Below, piece after piece: positions 50,426 to 59,963 of a DNA stretch of 64,000 bases. Location: assembly GCA_964604635.1 (NCBI GenBank), contig CAZRZO010000001.1, positions 1-64,000 of the forward strand, in the 5' to 3' direction. Within the stretch, counting starts at the first letter, position 1. Each line of letters opens with the position of its first letter. A program made the translations under genes and the position numbers. Below the pieces are notes generated by a model. It had not been told where the DNA came from. It did not search any database and was given only the letters and a program-made list of their open reading frames with translations. Origin of the DNA: JAJZMY01 sp964604635 (GTDB taxonomy: Archaea > Micrarchaeota > Micrarchaeia > Micrarchaeales > Micrarchaeaceae).

Positions 50426-52759
50426 ATGTTTTTAACTAATAAAAAAATGAATAAATTAATTGATAAAATAAATTTATTTGAAATAACAGCAATTCCAAAT
50501 AAAGAAATTGATAAAGATTTAATTTTAGAAACAATTGGTAATAATAATTTTTTATTAATATATAATTTTTCAAACAAAAAGATATACTTAGGATTTGATT
50601 CAAAAATAGCTTATAAAATGAATGATAATATAAAAAGAGTTATTACTGGTTTTGAAACAGAAGATGCTAGTATTAATATTTTAAATCAAAATAATTTTAA
50701 TATTATATTGGCTTATAGGCAAATAGAATCAATATATAATCAGTTTTTATCAGACATATTTGAAATTAATCAAAAAACAGGATTTTTTGCTATTTTTTTT
50801 GTTCCAATAGATAATGAGGAAGCTCAGAAGTCAAAGAAATATATTGAAAATACATTAAGTAAAAAAGGCTTAAAAGAAACAATATCTGTTAATAGTGGAT
50901 TCTTAAATAAATATGCAACAAAATCTACACATAATGATTTATTTGATAAGTCAGAAGAAACACTATTTTTTAATGAAATACTAAATTCACTAAATATTGC
51001 ACTAATTAGTAATAATATTAAACATAAATTATTTTTTATAATATCAAAAGAAGAAGAAATTAAAAATTATCTTAGCTCAAGATTTTTAATATTAAATGAA
51101 TTTAATGTAACAAATAAGGATATTATTGAATTATTGAACAATCTTTTAGGTTATAAAACATTCGTATTTGGAAATGATTATACTAAAAAATTATTAAATT
51201 TTAATGGTAAATTTAGAATTAATTATATCACTCCTGGAATTTTTCCAGTTAGTAATGGAAATATTCCTATTGGAACATATATGAAAAATGGAGTTTATGA
51301 AACAAAAACAAAAATAAATATAGATGTCACAACAATGAATCTTGGATTTATACTAACAGGATTACCAGGGAGTGGCAAAACAAATGAAGCAATGAGTATT
51401 TTTGATTCTATTAATAAAGATTATGAGAAAAAAAATAATAAAAAACCTGCAATAGTAATAATTTCACCAACAGATGAATGGAATGAATTTGCAGTAAATC
51501 ATAATATGTATTTAATAAAACTTTTTAAAGATAAAGTACCAATTAATTTTTTTAGATTACCTGAATATGCTAATGAAGAAAAATTTTATTCAGATTTGGC
51601 AATGATTTTATCTTCAGCATCAAAATCAGGACCCTATGAAAATCCTATGGAAAAATGTATGATTGATGCTTTTAGACAGACTTATAAAAAATTTAAAAAT
51701 CCAAATCCAATTGATATTTATAATGAAATAGAAAATTCAATAATAAAATTTCATGCGAAAAAAAATAATATTGGAGTTCAATATACAAAACATGGTGAAA
51801 ATATAAGATCAGCCCTTGAAAATTTACGAGATATATTGAATAGAACAGAGTATTCATTAAAAAATACAATAAAATTAGAAGATTTGTTTGAACAAGGAAT
51901 TGTTTTTGATATATCAAATGCAAGTAATAATGATAAAGTATTTGCTTATGCTTTAATCTTAAATCAGATTTATTCTTTTATTTCTAAATTTGATACTCGT
52001 GGAGATAATGAATTGAGATTTATTATTTGTATTGAAGAAGCTCAATTAATTTTTGAAAAAAGCCGTTTAAAAGAATCTGCTGCAGTTAAAGACCTCAAAT
52101 TTAGAATGCAAGATTTTAGAAAAAGGGGTGTTGCATTAATGCTACTCACACACAATGTAAATAATATTGATCCAGAAATTAGAAGATTATGTCAATTAAA
52201 ATTATATTTAAAACAATCTCCAGATATTGCTGAAATTGCAAGCAAAGATCTTGTATTTACTTATTCAAATGAAGAAGAAATTATTTCAAAGTTAAAACAT
52301 TTAAATTCAAGAATAGGTGCATTTAATTATATTATTAAAAACAACAATGAAAAAATCGCAAATGATACTATTTTTATAAGAACAATGGATTATTTTGAAG
52401 ATAATAAAATAAAACCAAATCCAATTGAAAAATATTTAAAAATAAATAACATAAAATTAGCAAAAAACATAAAATCTGAGATAATTGTTAATAAAGAAAT
52501 AGTAATAAATGATAATTACAATTTGAAAAAAATAGAAAATAATCAAATTAATTTTTTGAAGGTAAATTATCTTAATGATGAAATTATAATATATAAATTA
52601 AATGAAGGTCATAATAAGTTTAAATTGGATCTTATTAATAGTAGAAAATATTCATTTCAATTTTTAAATAATAACAAAAGAATAATAGACCAAATGATTT
52701 TAGAAGGTAAAAAAATAATAAAAATAAATTTAAAAAATAATACAATAACATTAGATTAA
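50426..52759 (+). CDS. Second VirB4/HerA-type ATPase of the cluster
   Basis: A 777-residue ATPase. An N-terminal domain of about 265 residues (FLLIYNFSNKKIYLGFDSK; GFFAIFFVPIDNEE) is of unknown fold and resembles the membrane-facing domain of VirB4/TraC-like proteins. A short beta module (IPIGTYMKNGVYETKTKIN) leads to Walker A GLPGSGKT at 312-319, a strand IVIISPTDEW, Walker B FIICIEEAQLIFE at 532-544, and MQDFRKRGVALMLLTHN with conserved Arg. The last 140 residues are Asn/Lys-rich. It is distinct in sequence from the motor at 46854, so the system has two different motors, possibly one for pilin assembly and one for substrate transfer (CedB-like). It ends the plus-strand unit. Confidence 0.85.
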   Translation: MFLTNKKMNKLIDKINLFEITAIPNKEIDKDLILETIGNNNFLLIYNFSNKKIYLGFDSKIAYKMNDNIKRVITGFETEDASINILNQNNFNIILAYRQIESIYNQFLSDIFEINQKTGFFAIFFVPIDNEEAQKSKKYIENTLSKKGLKETISVNSGFLNKYATKSTHNDLFDKSEETLFFNEILNSLNIALISNNIKHKLFFIISKEEEIKNYLSSRFLILNEFNVTNKDIIELLNNLLGYKTFVFGNDYTKKLLNFNGKFRINYITPGIFPVSNGNIPIGTYMKNGVYETKTKINIDVTTMNLGFILTGLPGSGKTNEAMSIFDSINKDYEKKNNKKPAIVIISPTDEWNEFAVNHNMYLIKLFKDKVPINFFRLPEYANEEKFYSDLAMILSSASKSGPYENPMEKCMIDAFRQTYKKFKNPNPIDIYNEIENSIIKFHAKKNNIGVQYTKHGENIRSALENLRDILNRTEYSLKNTIKLEDLFEQGIVFDISNASNNDKVFAYALILNQIYSFISKFDTRGDNELRFIICIEEAQLIFEKSRLKESAAVKDLKFRMQDFRKRGVALMLLTHNVNNIDPEIRRLCQLKLYLKQSPDIAEIASKDLVFTYSNEEEIISKLKHLNSRIGAFNYIIKNNNEKIANDTIFIRTMDYFEDNKIKPNPIEKYLKINNIKLAKNIKSEIIVNKEIVINDNYNLKKIENNQINFLKVNYLNDEIIIYKLNEGHNKFKLDLINSRKYSFQFLNNNKRIIDQMILEGKKIIKINLKNNTITLD

Positions 52760-52867
52760 GTAATTAGAATTTAATATTAAGAAATTCAAACGTAAATATA
52801 TTTTAATAATGTGAATTTGTTTATATATTAGATAATATTTTTACAATTAAGTAAAAAATAATATATA

Positions 52868-53428
52868 TTATTTAATCTGTGAAGCAATTCCACATTCCTT
52901 TAAAAAATTTATATTACCAGAAACATAAATTTTATTAGATTTTATTATTGTCTTATTTATTGGACTATAATTAATAAATATTGTTGGTTGTCTTTTCATT
53001 TGATTCAAACAATTTGTTGCAGTTGAATTTGTATAATTTTTTATTAGATGGCCAAGACCATTTTTTATATAAACACATTTAGTATTATTTAATACAAAAA
53101 AATTAATAGTATTTGGATTTCTATGAGTAATACTAACAATATTATATATTAATGAACTAGCACACCCCATTTCATAAGAAAATTCTAATGAATTATAATT
53201 TACTGAAATTGCTATTGTATTTGCACTATTAAAATTATTTTTAAAATGAGTAAAACTTAATTTATTTACATTATTATTATAAACCATATAATAATAAAAA
53301 GAACTAAACAACATTATTAATATAATAATTGCAATTATAAAAATAATTATTTTATTTACTTTTGTTAATTTTAATTCTGTTTCTTGTTTTATTTTTTGTT
53401 CTTTTTTCTTTATGGACATAAAAATCAT
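52868..53428 (-). CDS. Membrane-anchored Cys-containing extracytoplasmic protein
   Basis: A 186-residue protein with a basic cytoplasmic N-terminus, one helix (about 25-50, IIIFIIAIIILIMLFSSFYYY) and an outside domain with four Cys and many N-x-S/T sites. The domain resembles the C-terminal 115 residues of the neighbour at 53445: NSANTIAISVNYN against KSNSIAIAANTM, NFFVLNNTKCVYI against IFININSACNFI, and IYVSGNINFLKECGI against ILYVNNSTINSDCLI. It is separated from that gene by 16 bases and converges on the secretion-like cluster. The function is unknown; the shared domain may be a redox or adhesive module. Confidence 0.6.
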   Translation of the reverse strand: MIFMSIKKKEQKIKQETELKLTKVNKIIIFIIAIIILIMLFSSFYYYMVYNNNVNKLSFTHFKNNFNSANTIAISVNYNSLEFSYEMGCASSLIYNIVSITHRNPNTINFFVLNNTKCVYIKNGLGHLIKNYTNSTATNCLNQMKRQPTIFINYSPINKTIIKSNKIYVSGNINFLKECGIASQIK

Positions 53429-53444
53429 ATTAATATTGTTTTTA

Positions 53445-55565
53445 TTATTTATTTTTAATATGAATTAATAATTTATTAATTAAACAATCAGAATTTATTG
53501 TAGAATTATTAACATACAAAATATTACCATATAAACCTTTATAAGACATAAAAGTCAATGAATTTGGATTTATAGATATAAGTGGAATATTTTTATTCAA
53601 AACATTACTAATACATGTAGTATTTGAAATAAAATTACATGCTGAATTAATATTAATAAAAATAAATGTTTTATTCTTGTTTTCTATGTTATTTTTTAAT
53701 AAATTTATACAATTATTTTGACTAGTATTTAAAATCATTGTATTTGCAGCAATTGCAATAGAATTTGATTTATTCATTTGATTTATAAATTGATTTAAAG
53801 GTAAGAAAGTATTTGCTTGATGTGCTAAAATAAATGAAATATATGCAAAGATAAGTACAAATAAAATTAATATAATAAATAAAATAAACCAAGATCTTTT
53901 TACTTTTTGATTTACATTAATTTTGTGTTTTGCTTTTAATATTAAATATAAAATATAAATCAAAATAATTATAATTGCTCCAATTATTAAGAAAAATATT
54001 GGAATTAAAATAGATGCAAATTGGATTTTAATATTAATAGGAATATTTGATAAAAGTAATATTTTTACAAAAGGCATTGCAGAATTTTTAGTAAAGGATA
54101 ATAAATAATAAGAAGGTAATGGAATTAAACTCAGATTGGACTTTATTGAATTTAATGAATCAAATAATTGATTTGCTGAATTTGGATTAAGATTTATTTT
54201 ATTATTTAATCTTAAATTAATTTTTTGCTGTTGAGAAGCATAATATGCTAATTTGTAAGGGATTTTTTTATAATTAAGTTCATCTCTTAATAATATTATT
54301 GTATTGTTATTTGAAATATTTAAAATAGAATAATATAATGTATTTGCTATTTTATATTGTTGAGTAACATTATGTAATATTTTATTGAACTTTTTTGATG
54401 TGGTGGATATATTTTGATGTACACCATTATTTTTAATATTTGAAAATACTACTTCTAAAGTAATCAATGAATTTGATAAATTAGTAAAATTGGTTTTAGA
54501 TAATAATTGATTTGATTGAACTAGTATTGAATTATAATTATAATATATTGAATTAATGAAGTTATTAAATTGTGTTTGATTATGTTTTTGGATTGCAATA
54601 TTAGAATACTTATGTGCTAATAATATTGAATTATTTGTAATTTCAGAAATAGAAGTCTTTGCTACTGTTGTTGAAATTATTTGATGTATATGTGTAATTA
54701 AAGTATTATTAAAAGTAATAGCAGGACAAAATTGTGGTGTACCAACACAATACCATTTTTGTTGAAGTATGGGCAAACTATAGTTACATGTTGATCTTAA
54801 TGCAGATATACTCTGATTTACTGGAAAAATAGGATTTTGTGGCATTGTTTTTGATATGCTAGAAATATTATTAGTAGTTGAATTTAATAATAATAATTTT
54901 TGTTTAAAATTTGAATTATTTATTATTGATAAAATTGAAAAATAATTAGAATAATTTGCTTTTAGTTTATTATATTCTTTTGAAAAGTTAATTAAACCAA
55001 AACCAAATGGAGAATTAGGACCACCATAAGCTTCTAAAGAATCGTGACAAATTGGAACAGATCCACAAGAACCACAATAATTATTTAATGTACATGAAGA
55101 ATTTTGATTAGTAAGACCTATCCTATATAAACAACTATATATCCCAGTATAAAGAGAACCATTAGATTCATTTTTAAATAAATTCATTTGATGATTTAAT
55201 TTTAACAGACTGGTTTTATTTATAAAATTTGTTTTTAAGAAAATAGAATTAAATAAAATATGTATTGTTTTATTATTTGTGATTAACAAGTATTTGTTAT
55301 GTGATGTATTTACAAATATTAAAGTTTTAACATTATTATTTAATTTAATTAAAATATAAGAATTATTATTTAAATTAAGTTTATAAAAAATTGATAAATT
55401 AAGTATTTTATTAGAAATATAAGAGGATAGATAATTATTAAAAGAAGAGTTTAAACCATTAATATTATTACTATTATTAAGTGGAATTGAAATTGAAGAT
55501 GAAAAATTTACAAAAAATAACAAGAATATAAAAGAAAAAACAAAATAAAATTTATAATTAATCAT
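53445..55565 (-). CDS. Large Cys-rich secreted/membrane protein, Asn- and Ser-rich
   Basis: A 706-residue surface protein. Residues 1-25 are a signal peptide; about 30-500 are extracytoplasmic, dominated by Asn, Ser, Ile and Leu with very many N-x-S/T sites. A Cys cluster at about 140-185 includes NYCGSCGSVPICHDSLEAYG and continues with PNSPFGFGLINF, and a second holds WYCVGTPQFCPAI near 275. Two helices follow (about 512-538 and 557-580), and a 115-residue C-terminal outside domain is paralogous to the neighbour at 52868. The C-x2-C-x5-C pattern with a conserved GGPNSPFGFG-type turn suggests a folded, disulfide-bonded module. It may contact other cells; that is inference from location and topology. 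Confidence 0.65.
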   Translation of the reverse strand: MINYKFYFVFSFIFLLFFVNFSSSISIPLNNSNNINGLNSSFNNYLSSYISNKILNLSIFYKLNLNNNSYILIKLNNNVKTLIFVNTSHNKYLLITNNKTIHILFNSIFLKTNFINKTSLLKLNHQMNLFKNESNGSLYTGIYSCLYRIGLTNQNSSCTLNNYCGSCGSVPICHDSLEAYGGPNSPFGFGLINFSKEYNKLKANYSNYFSILSIINNSNFKQKLLLLNSTTNNISSISKTMPQNPIFPVNQSISALRSTCNYSLPILQQKWYCVGTPQFCPAITFNNTLITHIHQIISTTVAKTSISEITNNSILLAHKYSNIAIQKHNQTQFNNFINSIYYNYNSILVQSNQLLSKTNFTNLSNSLITLEVVFSNIKNNGVHQNISTTSKKFNKILHNVTQQYKIANTLYYSILNISNNNTIILLRDELNYKKIPYKLAYYASQQQKINLRLNNKINLNPNSANQLFDSLNSIKSNLSLIPLPSYYLLSFTKNSAMPFVKILLLSNIPINIKIQFASILIPIFFLIIGAIIIILIYILYLILKAKHKINVNQKVKRSWFILFIILILFVLIFAYISFILAHQANTFLPLNQFINQMNKSNSIAIAANTMILNTSQNNCINLLKNNIENKNKTFIFININSACNFISNTTCISNVLNKNIPLISINPNSLTFMSYKGLYGNILYVNNSTINSDCLINKLLIHIKNK

Positions 55566-55625
55566 AACACCAGATATTTATTCACTATATTAATATTTAT
55601 TGTTTATATTTTTTTATTTTTAAAC

Positions 55626-55985
55626 CTATTGTTTATTTTCTAGTTCTTGCTCTAAAACTTCAAATAAAACAACAGCATTATTATGCTCTGTATCTTTTGA
55701 GGCATAAACTAATACAATTGGATCTTCAATTCTAGCTATTCTCACTAGTTTACTAAGATTTTTATTTATTTTTAGTTCATTTATATAGTCTTTTTTAAAT
55801 TTAGTCCATTTAGTTGGATCATGGGAAAACCATTTTCTAAGGTCATTGCTAGGTCCAATGTTTTTTAGCCATAAATCAACTTTTTTTGTATTTCTTTTAA
55901 TACCTCTTGGCCAAACTCTATCAACCAAAATTCTATTTTCAATGCTTGAATCAAATTTATCATATATTCTTTTTATTGTTATCAT
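55626..55985 (-). CDS. DUF488-family protein
   Basis: A 119-residue protein that carries the family blocks in order: ITIKRIYDK at the start, ILVDRVWPRGIKR near residue 20, the WLKNIGPSNDLRKWFSHDP segment near 43-61, and IVLVYASKDTEHNNAVVL near the end. DUF488 proteins are small, widespread and of uncertain biochemical role. Length is normal. It sits between gatE and the large surface-protein gene on the same strand, 60 and 76 bases from each. Confidence 0.9.
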   Translation of the reverse strand: MITIKRIYDKFDSSIENRILVDRVWPRGIKRNTKKVDLWLKNIGPSNDLRKWFSHDPTKWTKFKKDYINELKINKNLSKLVRIARIEDPIVLVYASKDTEHNNAVVLFEVLEQELENKQ

Positions 55986-56061
55986 TGAATCTCAATAAAA
56001 TTAATATTTTATAATTAAATAATACACTTTTATTTATTTTGTTTAAATAAAATAAATATCA

Positions 56062-57918
56062 TTATAGTTTATTTAATAGTTTATTTAATTCACTACCATC
56101 TATATTTAATCTATATTTTGTCATTATTAAATTTCTTAATTTATTTTTATCATTCATTTTAGTTTTGATTGTTATTTGCTTTACAATTTCAATTAAAGCA
56201 ATATTAGTTATTTTATATAAAACTTTTTTTTCTATTATTTTATTTATTTCAATTTCATTATTTTTAGTAATTTCTTTTAATAGTTCTTCTATTGCTTGTT
56301 TTGTTATTTTATTTTTATTATAAAAATCAAAAATTTCAATTAATTGATGTTCAGTAATTTTTTCAATATTAAATCCTTTTCTTTTTAGTTCTGTAAACTT
56401 TTGAATTAAAATATTTGCAACAATATTAGGATCAATAGAAATTTTATTAATAATTAATTTGTATAAGCAATATTTTGAAGACACTAATAATTGTTTTGCT
56501 AATTCTTTGTTATTTAATTGGGAATTCAATAAATTTTCCTCTTCATCTACATTTAATATTAATGCGGAACTTTCTTTCAACATTGCTTTAGTAAGTATTA
56601 TTGTTTTTAAATCTGTTTCAGGATACATCCTAGCACTGCCAGGGATAGGTCTTAGATATTTAGTAGTAAATAAATTAGTATTTAGTGCAACTCGTGTTTC
56701 TTCTGGAATACCAATAAATGTATATTTTAATCTTTGTATAATAAAATTTATTGCATTTAATACTTTTTCTTTTTCACCAGCAATTAAAATAAATGCATCA
56801 TTATTAGACAAATTTAATTCATTTAATATATTTTTAATTTCAATATCATTAAAATTATATTTCTTCAAATCTTCATCACTATGAATAAGCCCATTAATAC
56901 CACCAATTTTAGCATAATCACTTATTTCAGATCCAAGTCTTCTATTTGGATTTATCTCAAACCCAATAATACCTCTAAAATTTACAAGACCGATACCAAA
57001 TATACTTTTATTTTCATTATCTTGATTTTTTATTATATTTACATTTGTATTCTTGAATAAATGAGTTAAATCTTTTACTTGATCTATAGATGCATTAACT
57101 TGATTTAATTTATCTTTTATCTCTATTAATTTCTGTTGTCTCAAAATTTCATTTTCAATAAATTTTTCAATTGTTGAAATTTCTTGAAATCCTTTTATTT
57201 CTACTCTAGCACCACCTTTTATTGATACATTTATATCTTGTCTTATTGAACCTATTCCTCTTTGAACAAAACCAGAAACTCTTAATAATTTACCAATATA
57301 TAATGCAATTTGCTTTACCATTAAAGGTGTTGGTATATGAAAATCAGTACTAATCTCTATTAATGGTATTCCTAATCTTGATACATCATAAATAGTTTCA
57401 AATTTTTTTGATGAAGAAATTATTTTACTTGATTCTTCTTCAAGAGAAATAGAAGGTATTTTTATTTTAAAATCTTGTATATTTAAAAAACCATTATAAC
57501 CAATTAATATTGTTCTTTGAAAAGCACTGGGATCACTCCCATCAACAATCACTTTACGCATAATTTGCAACTCATCAAAAATTTTCATATTTAATTCTTC
57601 TGCAAATCCAATACCTAATTGTAATGCTAACTTATTAATTTGATGTGGTGGTTCTTCATCAATGTCAACTAAACAAGAATGATCTTTATACAAAGTATAA
57701 GTAAATTTTTTGTTTTTTACTTCTTCAGCCTTTGCAGACTTATCAATATTTCCAGATTCTCCAGATACTGCTCTCTGAAAACGAGAAATAGAAGAAATTA
57801 ATTTATCTTCACTTATCTGAGCATTACAAGAACAAAATAGTTTTTGTTTAGTTAATAAACGTTGATGGATTTCAAGACCACATAAAAAGCCTATCTTTTT
57901 ATAGTAATCATTATCCAT
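56062..57918 (-). CDS. gatE: Glutamyl-tRNA(Gln) amidotransferase subunit E
   Basis: A 618-residue archaeal GatE, the subunit that recognises Glu-tRNA(Gln) and, with GatD, converts it to Gln-tRNA(Gln). The N-terminal block GFLCGLEIHQRLL with FCSCNAQ is diagnostic, followed by FTYTLYKDHSCLVDIDEEPP, IVDGSDPSAFQRTILIGYNG and QRGIGSIRQDINVSIKGGAR. A GatE-specific insertion with a fold related to AspRS lies about residues 270-405, and the YqeY-like tail occupies the last 150 residues. Length is normal. GatD is not in the window. A lack of a GlnRS would be expected in this organism. Confidence 0.95.
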   Translation of the reverse strand: MDNDYYKKIGFLCGLEIHQRLLTKQKLFCSCNAQISEDKLISSISRFQRAVSGESGNIDKSAKAEEVKNKKFTYTLYKDHSCLVDIDEEPPHQINKLALQLGIGFAEELNMKIFDELQIMRKVIVDGSDPSAFQRTILIGYNGFLNIQDFKIKIPSISLEEESSKIISSSKKFETIYDVSRLGIPLIEISTDFHIPTPLMVKQIALYIGKLLRVSGFVQRGIGSIRQDINVSIKGGARVEIKGFQEISTIEKFIENEILRQQKLIEIKDKLNQVNASIDQVKDLTHLFKNTNVNIIKNQDNENKSIFGIGLVNFRGIIGFEINPNRRLGSEISDYAKIGGINGLIHSDEDLKKYNFNDIEIKNILNELNLSNNDAFILIAGEKEKVLNAINFIIQRLKYTFIGIPEETRVALNTNLFTTKYLRPIPGSARMYPETDLKTIILTKAMLKESSALILNVDEEENLLNSQLNNKELAKQLLVSSKYCLYKLIINKISIDPNIVANILIQKFTELKRKGFNIEKITEHQLIEIFDFYNKNKITKQAIEELLKEITKNNEIEINKIIEKKVLYKITNIALIEIVKQITIKTKMNDKNKLRNLIMTKYRLNIDGSELNKLLNKL

Positions 57919-58133
57919 TTATTTACCTTTTATTATTTTTATTTATAATTTTATTATTGAATTTTTAATATTTTTGCTTTAATAATTTATTAATACAAAT
58001 AAAAACTAAATTTTTGTAGGTTAAAATAAGCTTAACTTACTAATAACTTAATATAATTTTTTATCAAATACATTTAAATAATTTTTAATAAAAATATATA
58101 TTATATATTTAATTAATTATTATCTGTGATTAT

Positions 58134-58394
58134 ATGAATAATGAAAATACAGAAGAAACAATAAAAAAAATAACTGAAGCAATGGAGTTGTTGATAAGTG
58201 ATTTTAATGTTCCAAAGAATGTTAGAACCAGTATAACAGGAGCAATGCAAAAACTTAATGCAAAAGGGGAATATAATGTAAGAATATCAGCAGCAACATA
58301 CAATATTGATAATGTAAGTAATGATATAAATTTAGAACCACAAGCAAGAACTGAATTGTGGAATATTTTATCAATGTTAGAATCAATAAAATAA
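58134..58394 (+). CDS. UPF0147-family small archaeal protein
   Basis: An 86-residue acidic helical protein whose FNVPKNVRTSITGAMQKLN and LEPQARTELWNILSMLESI segments define the UPF0147 family, found only in archaea. GTGAT is three bases before the ATG. It starts an operon with the two PolD subunit genes (16 and 9 bases between genes). That gene order is suggestive of a role near replication, although the family has no established function. A TATA-like CATTTAAATAA lies about 60 bases upstream. Confidence 0.9.
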   Translation: MNNENTEETIKKITEAMELLISDFNVPKNVRTSITGAMQKLNAKGEYNVRISAATYNIDNVSNDINLEPQARTELWNILSMLESIK

Positions 58395-58409
58395 AAACAA
58401 TTTACATTT

Positions 58410-59951
58410 ATGGCAGAATTAAAGCGAATTGTAAAGAAATTGTCAGAATTAAATATGAATATAATTCCACTAGCAGATATTAAAGAAGAAAATATTAGAA
58501 ATATTGATGAAGCTTCTTTAATTCAGAAAATAATTGAATTAAAAGATATTGAATTAGAAAAAATAAATGAATCAGAAACAAACAAAGAAAAAATAGAAAA
58601 GAAATACTTTTTTTTAGACAATAAAAAAATATTGGAAATAATAAAACAAATAAAATCTGAAAAAATTCCAAAACCAATTGAAATTATTAAAAATACTAGT
58701 TTTAAATCAACAGCAATAGATATAAAAACAGATTTCAAAATTTATAATCAAGATGAAAAAATAGAAAAAATTAAGAATATTGATGATTTTACAAATTATT
58801 TTAGAAATAGACTAAAAAAAATAAGAGAGCAAATTATTACAAAGCCACATCATTCTTTTTTAGATAATATGGAAAGAATTAAAAATTATATGAGTGGTAG
58901 AGAAATTGAAATAATTGGAATAGTAACAAAAAAAATAATAACAAAAAAAAATAATATATTTGTTGAAATTGAAGATGAAACATACCAAGCAAAAATTATT
59001 TTTATTAATTCTTCAGAAATGAAGTTAAAAGAACTATTTAAAGAAGCAGGAGCATTAGTAAATGATGAAGTTATTGGTATAAAAGGAAGAATTTCAAACC
59101 AGTTCATTATTGCAAATGAAATTATTAAACCACCAATTAAAATACATGAAATAAAAAAATTAGAAGATAATTTTTCAGTTGCATTTATTTCAGATATACA
59201 TGCAGGAAGCAAACTATTTTTAGAAAATAATTTTATTCATATGTTAAAATGGATTGAGGGTGGAACTAATAAAGATATTGATATTGTAAAAAAATTAAAA
59301 TATATTATTATTGGGGGAGATGCAGTAGATGGAATAGGCATTTACCCACATCAAGAAAAAGATCTAGCAATATTAGATATTTATCAACAATATTCAATGT
59401 TATTTAATTTATTAAATGTTATTCCTGATTATATACATATATTTATTCTACCTGGAAATCATGATGCAACACAACGAGCAGAACCACAACCAGCACTTGA
59501 TGAATCAATTACAAAAGACTTTAAAAAAGACAATATACACTTTATTAGAAATCCTAGTTTTCTAACATTAAATGGTCTTAATATTCTTTCATATCATGGA
59601 ACTTCATTAGATTCAATAATTGCATCTGTTCCAAATATGAGCTATTTAAAACCAGAAACAGCAATGATAGAATTATTGAAAAGAAGACATTTATCACCAA
59701 TATATGGAGGAAATATAATAGTTCCTGGATTAACTGATGATTTAGTAATTGATAAAATTCCTGATATTTTACATATGGGACATATACATAAAAATGGACT
59801 TACAGAATATAAAGGAATAAAAATATTAAATAGTGGTACATGGCAAGACAAAACAGAATTCCAGATAAGACAAGGACATATTCCAACACCTTGTCAATTA
59901 CCAATATATGATACTGGTTCAAATAACTTTAAAATTTTAAATTTTTCATAA
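58410..59951 (+). CDS. polB: DNA polymerase D small subunit (DP1)
   Basis: A 513-residue proofreading subunit of the archaeal replicative family D polymerase. An N-terminal helical region (about 1-150) leads to an OB fold (REIEIIGIVTKKII; about 170-240) and the calcineurin-like phosphoesterase core: FISDIHAGSK near 270, IIGGDAVDG, LPGNHDATQ, SYHGTSLDS and HMGHIHKNG, giving the metal ligands of the 3'-5' exonuclease. Length is within the family range. The gene ends with TAA, and the large subunit begins 9 bases later in the same frame. Symbol as commonly used for archaeal DP1. Confidence 0.95.
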   Translation: MAELKRIVKKLSELNMNIIPLADIKEENIRNIDEASLIQKIIELKDIELEKINESETNKEKIEKKYFFLDNKKILEIIKQIKSEKIPKPIEIIKNTSFKSTAIDIKTDFKIYNQDEKIEKIKNIDDFTNYFRNRLKKIREQIITKPHHSFLDNMERIKNYMSGREIEIIGIVTKKIITKKNNIFVEIEDETYQAKIIFINSSEMKLKELFKEAGALVNDEVIGIKGRISNQFIIANEIIKPPIKIHEIKKLEDNFSVAFISDIHAGSKLFLENNFIHMLKWIEGGTNKDIDIVKKLKYIIIGGDAVDGIGIYPHQEKDLAILDIYQQYSMLFNLLNVIPDYIHIFILPGNHDATQRAEPQPALDESITKDFKKDNIHFIRNPSFLTLNGLNILSYHGTSLDSIIASVPNMSYLKPETAMIELLKRRHLSPIYGGNIIVPGLTDDLVIDKIPDILHMGHIHKNGLTEYKGIKILNSGTWQDKTEFQIRQGHIPTPCQLPIYDTGSNNFKILNFS

Positions 59952-59952
59952 T

Positions 59953-59963
59953 GTGATTTTATT
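59953..59963 (+). promoter_or_regulatory. Ribosome-binding site GTGAT and AUU start of the PolD large subunit
   Basis: GTGAT (59953-59957) is followed by three bases and ATT (59961-59963). The same site with the same three-base spacer precedes ATG or TTG at 23173, 28656, 30534, 36715, 50128 and 58134 (GTGAT or GTGAG). No ATG, GTG or TTG exists in this frame between the DP1 stop and codon 122, while the translation from 59961 is already homologous to DP2. Confidence 0.6.

Noticed and set aside
44687..52759. A TadA/GspE-driven type IV pilus or archaellum
   Set aside because: Neither ATPase has the secretion-ATPase (GspE) motifs; both are VirB4/HerA-like, and the pilin has a normal signal peptide rather than a prepilin leader.
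46854..52759. HerA-NurA DNA end-resection pair
   Set aside because: No NurA, Mre11 or Rad50 gene is near, while membrane proteins surround both ATPases.
56459..56884. Antisense 141-codon frame opposite gatE
   Set aside because: It lies wholly on the complement of a well-conserved gene and has no ribosome-binding site or recognisable domain.
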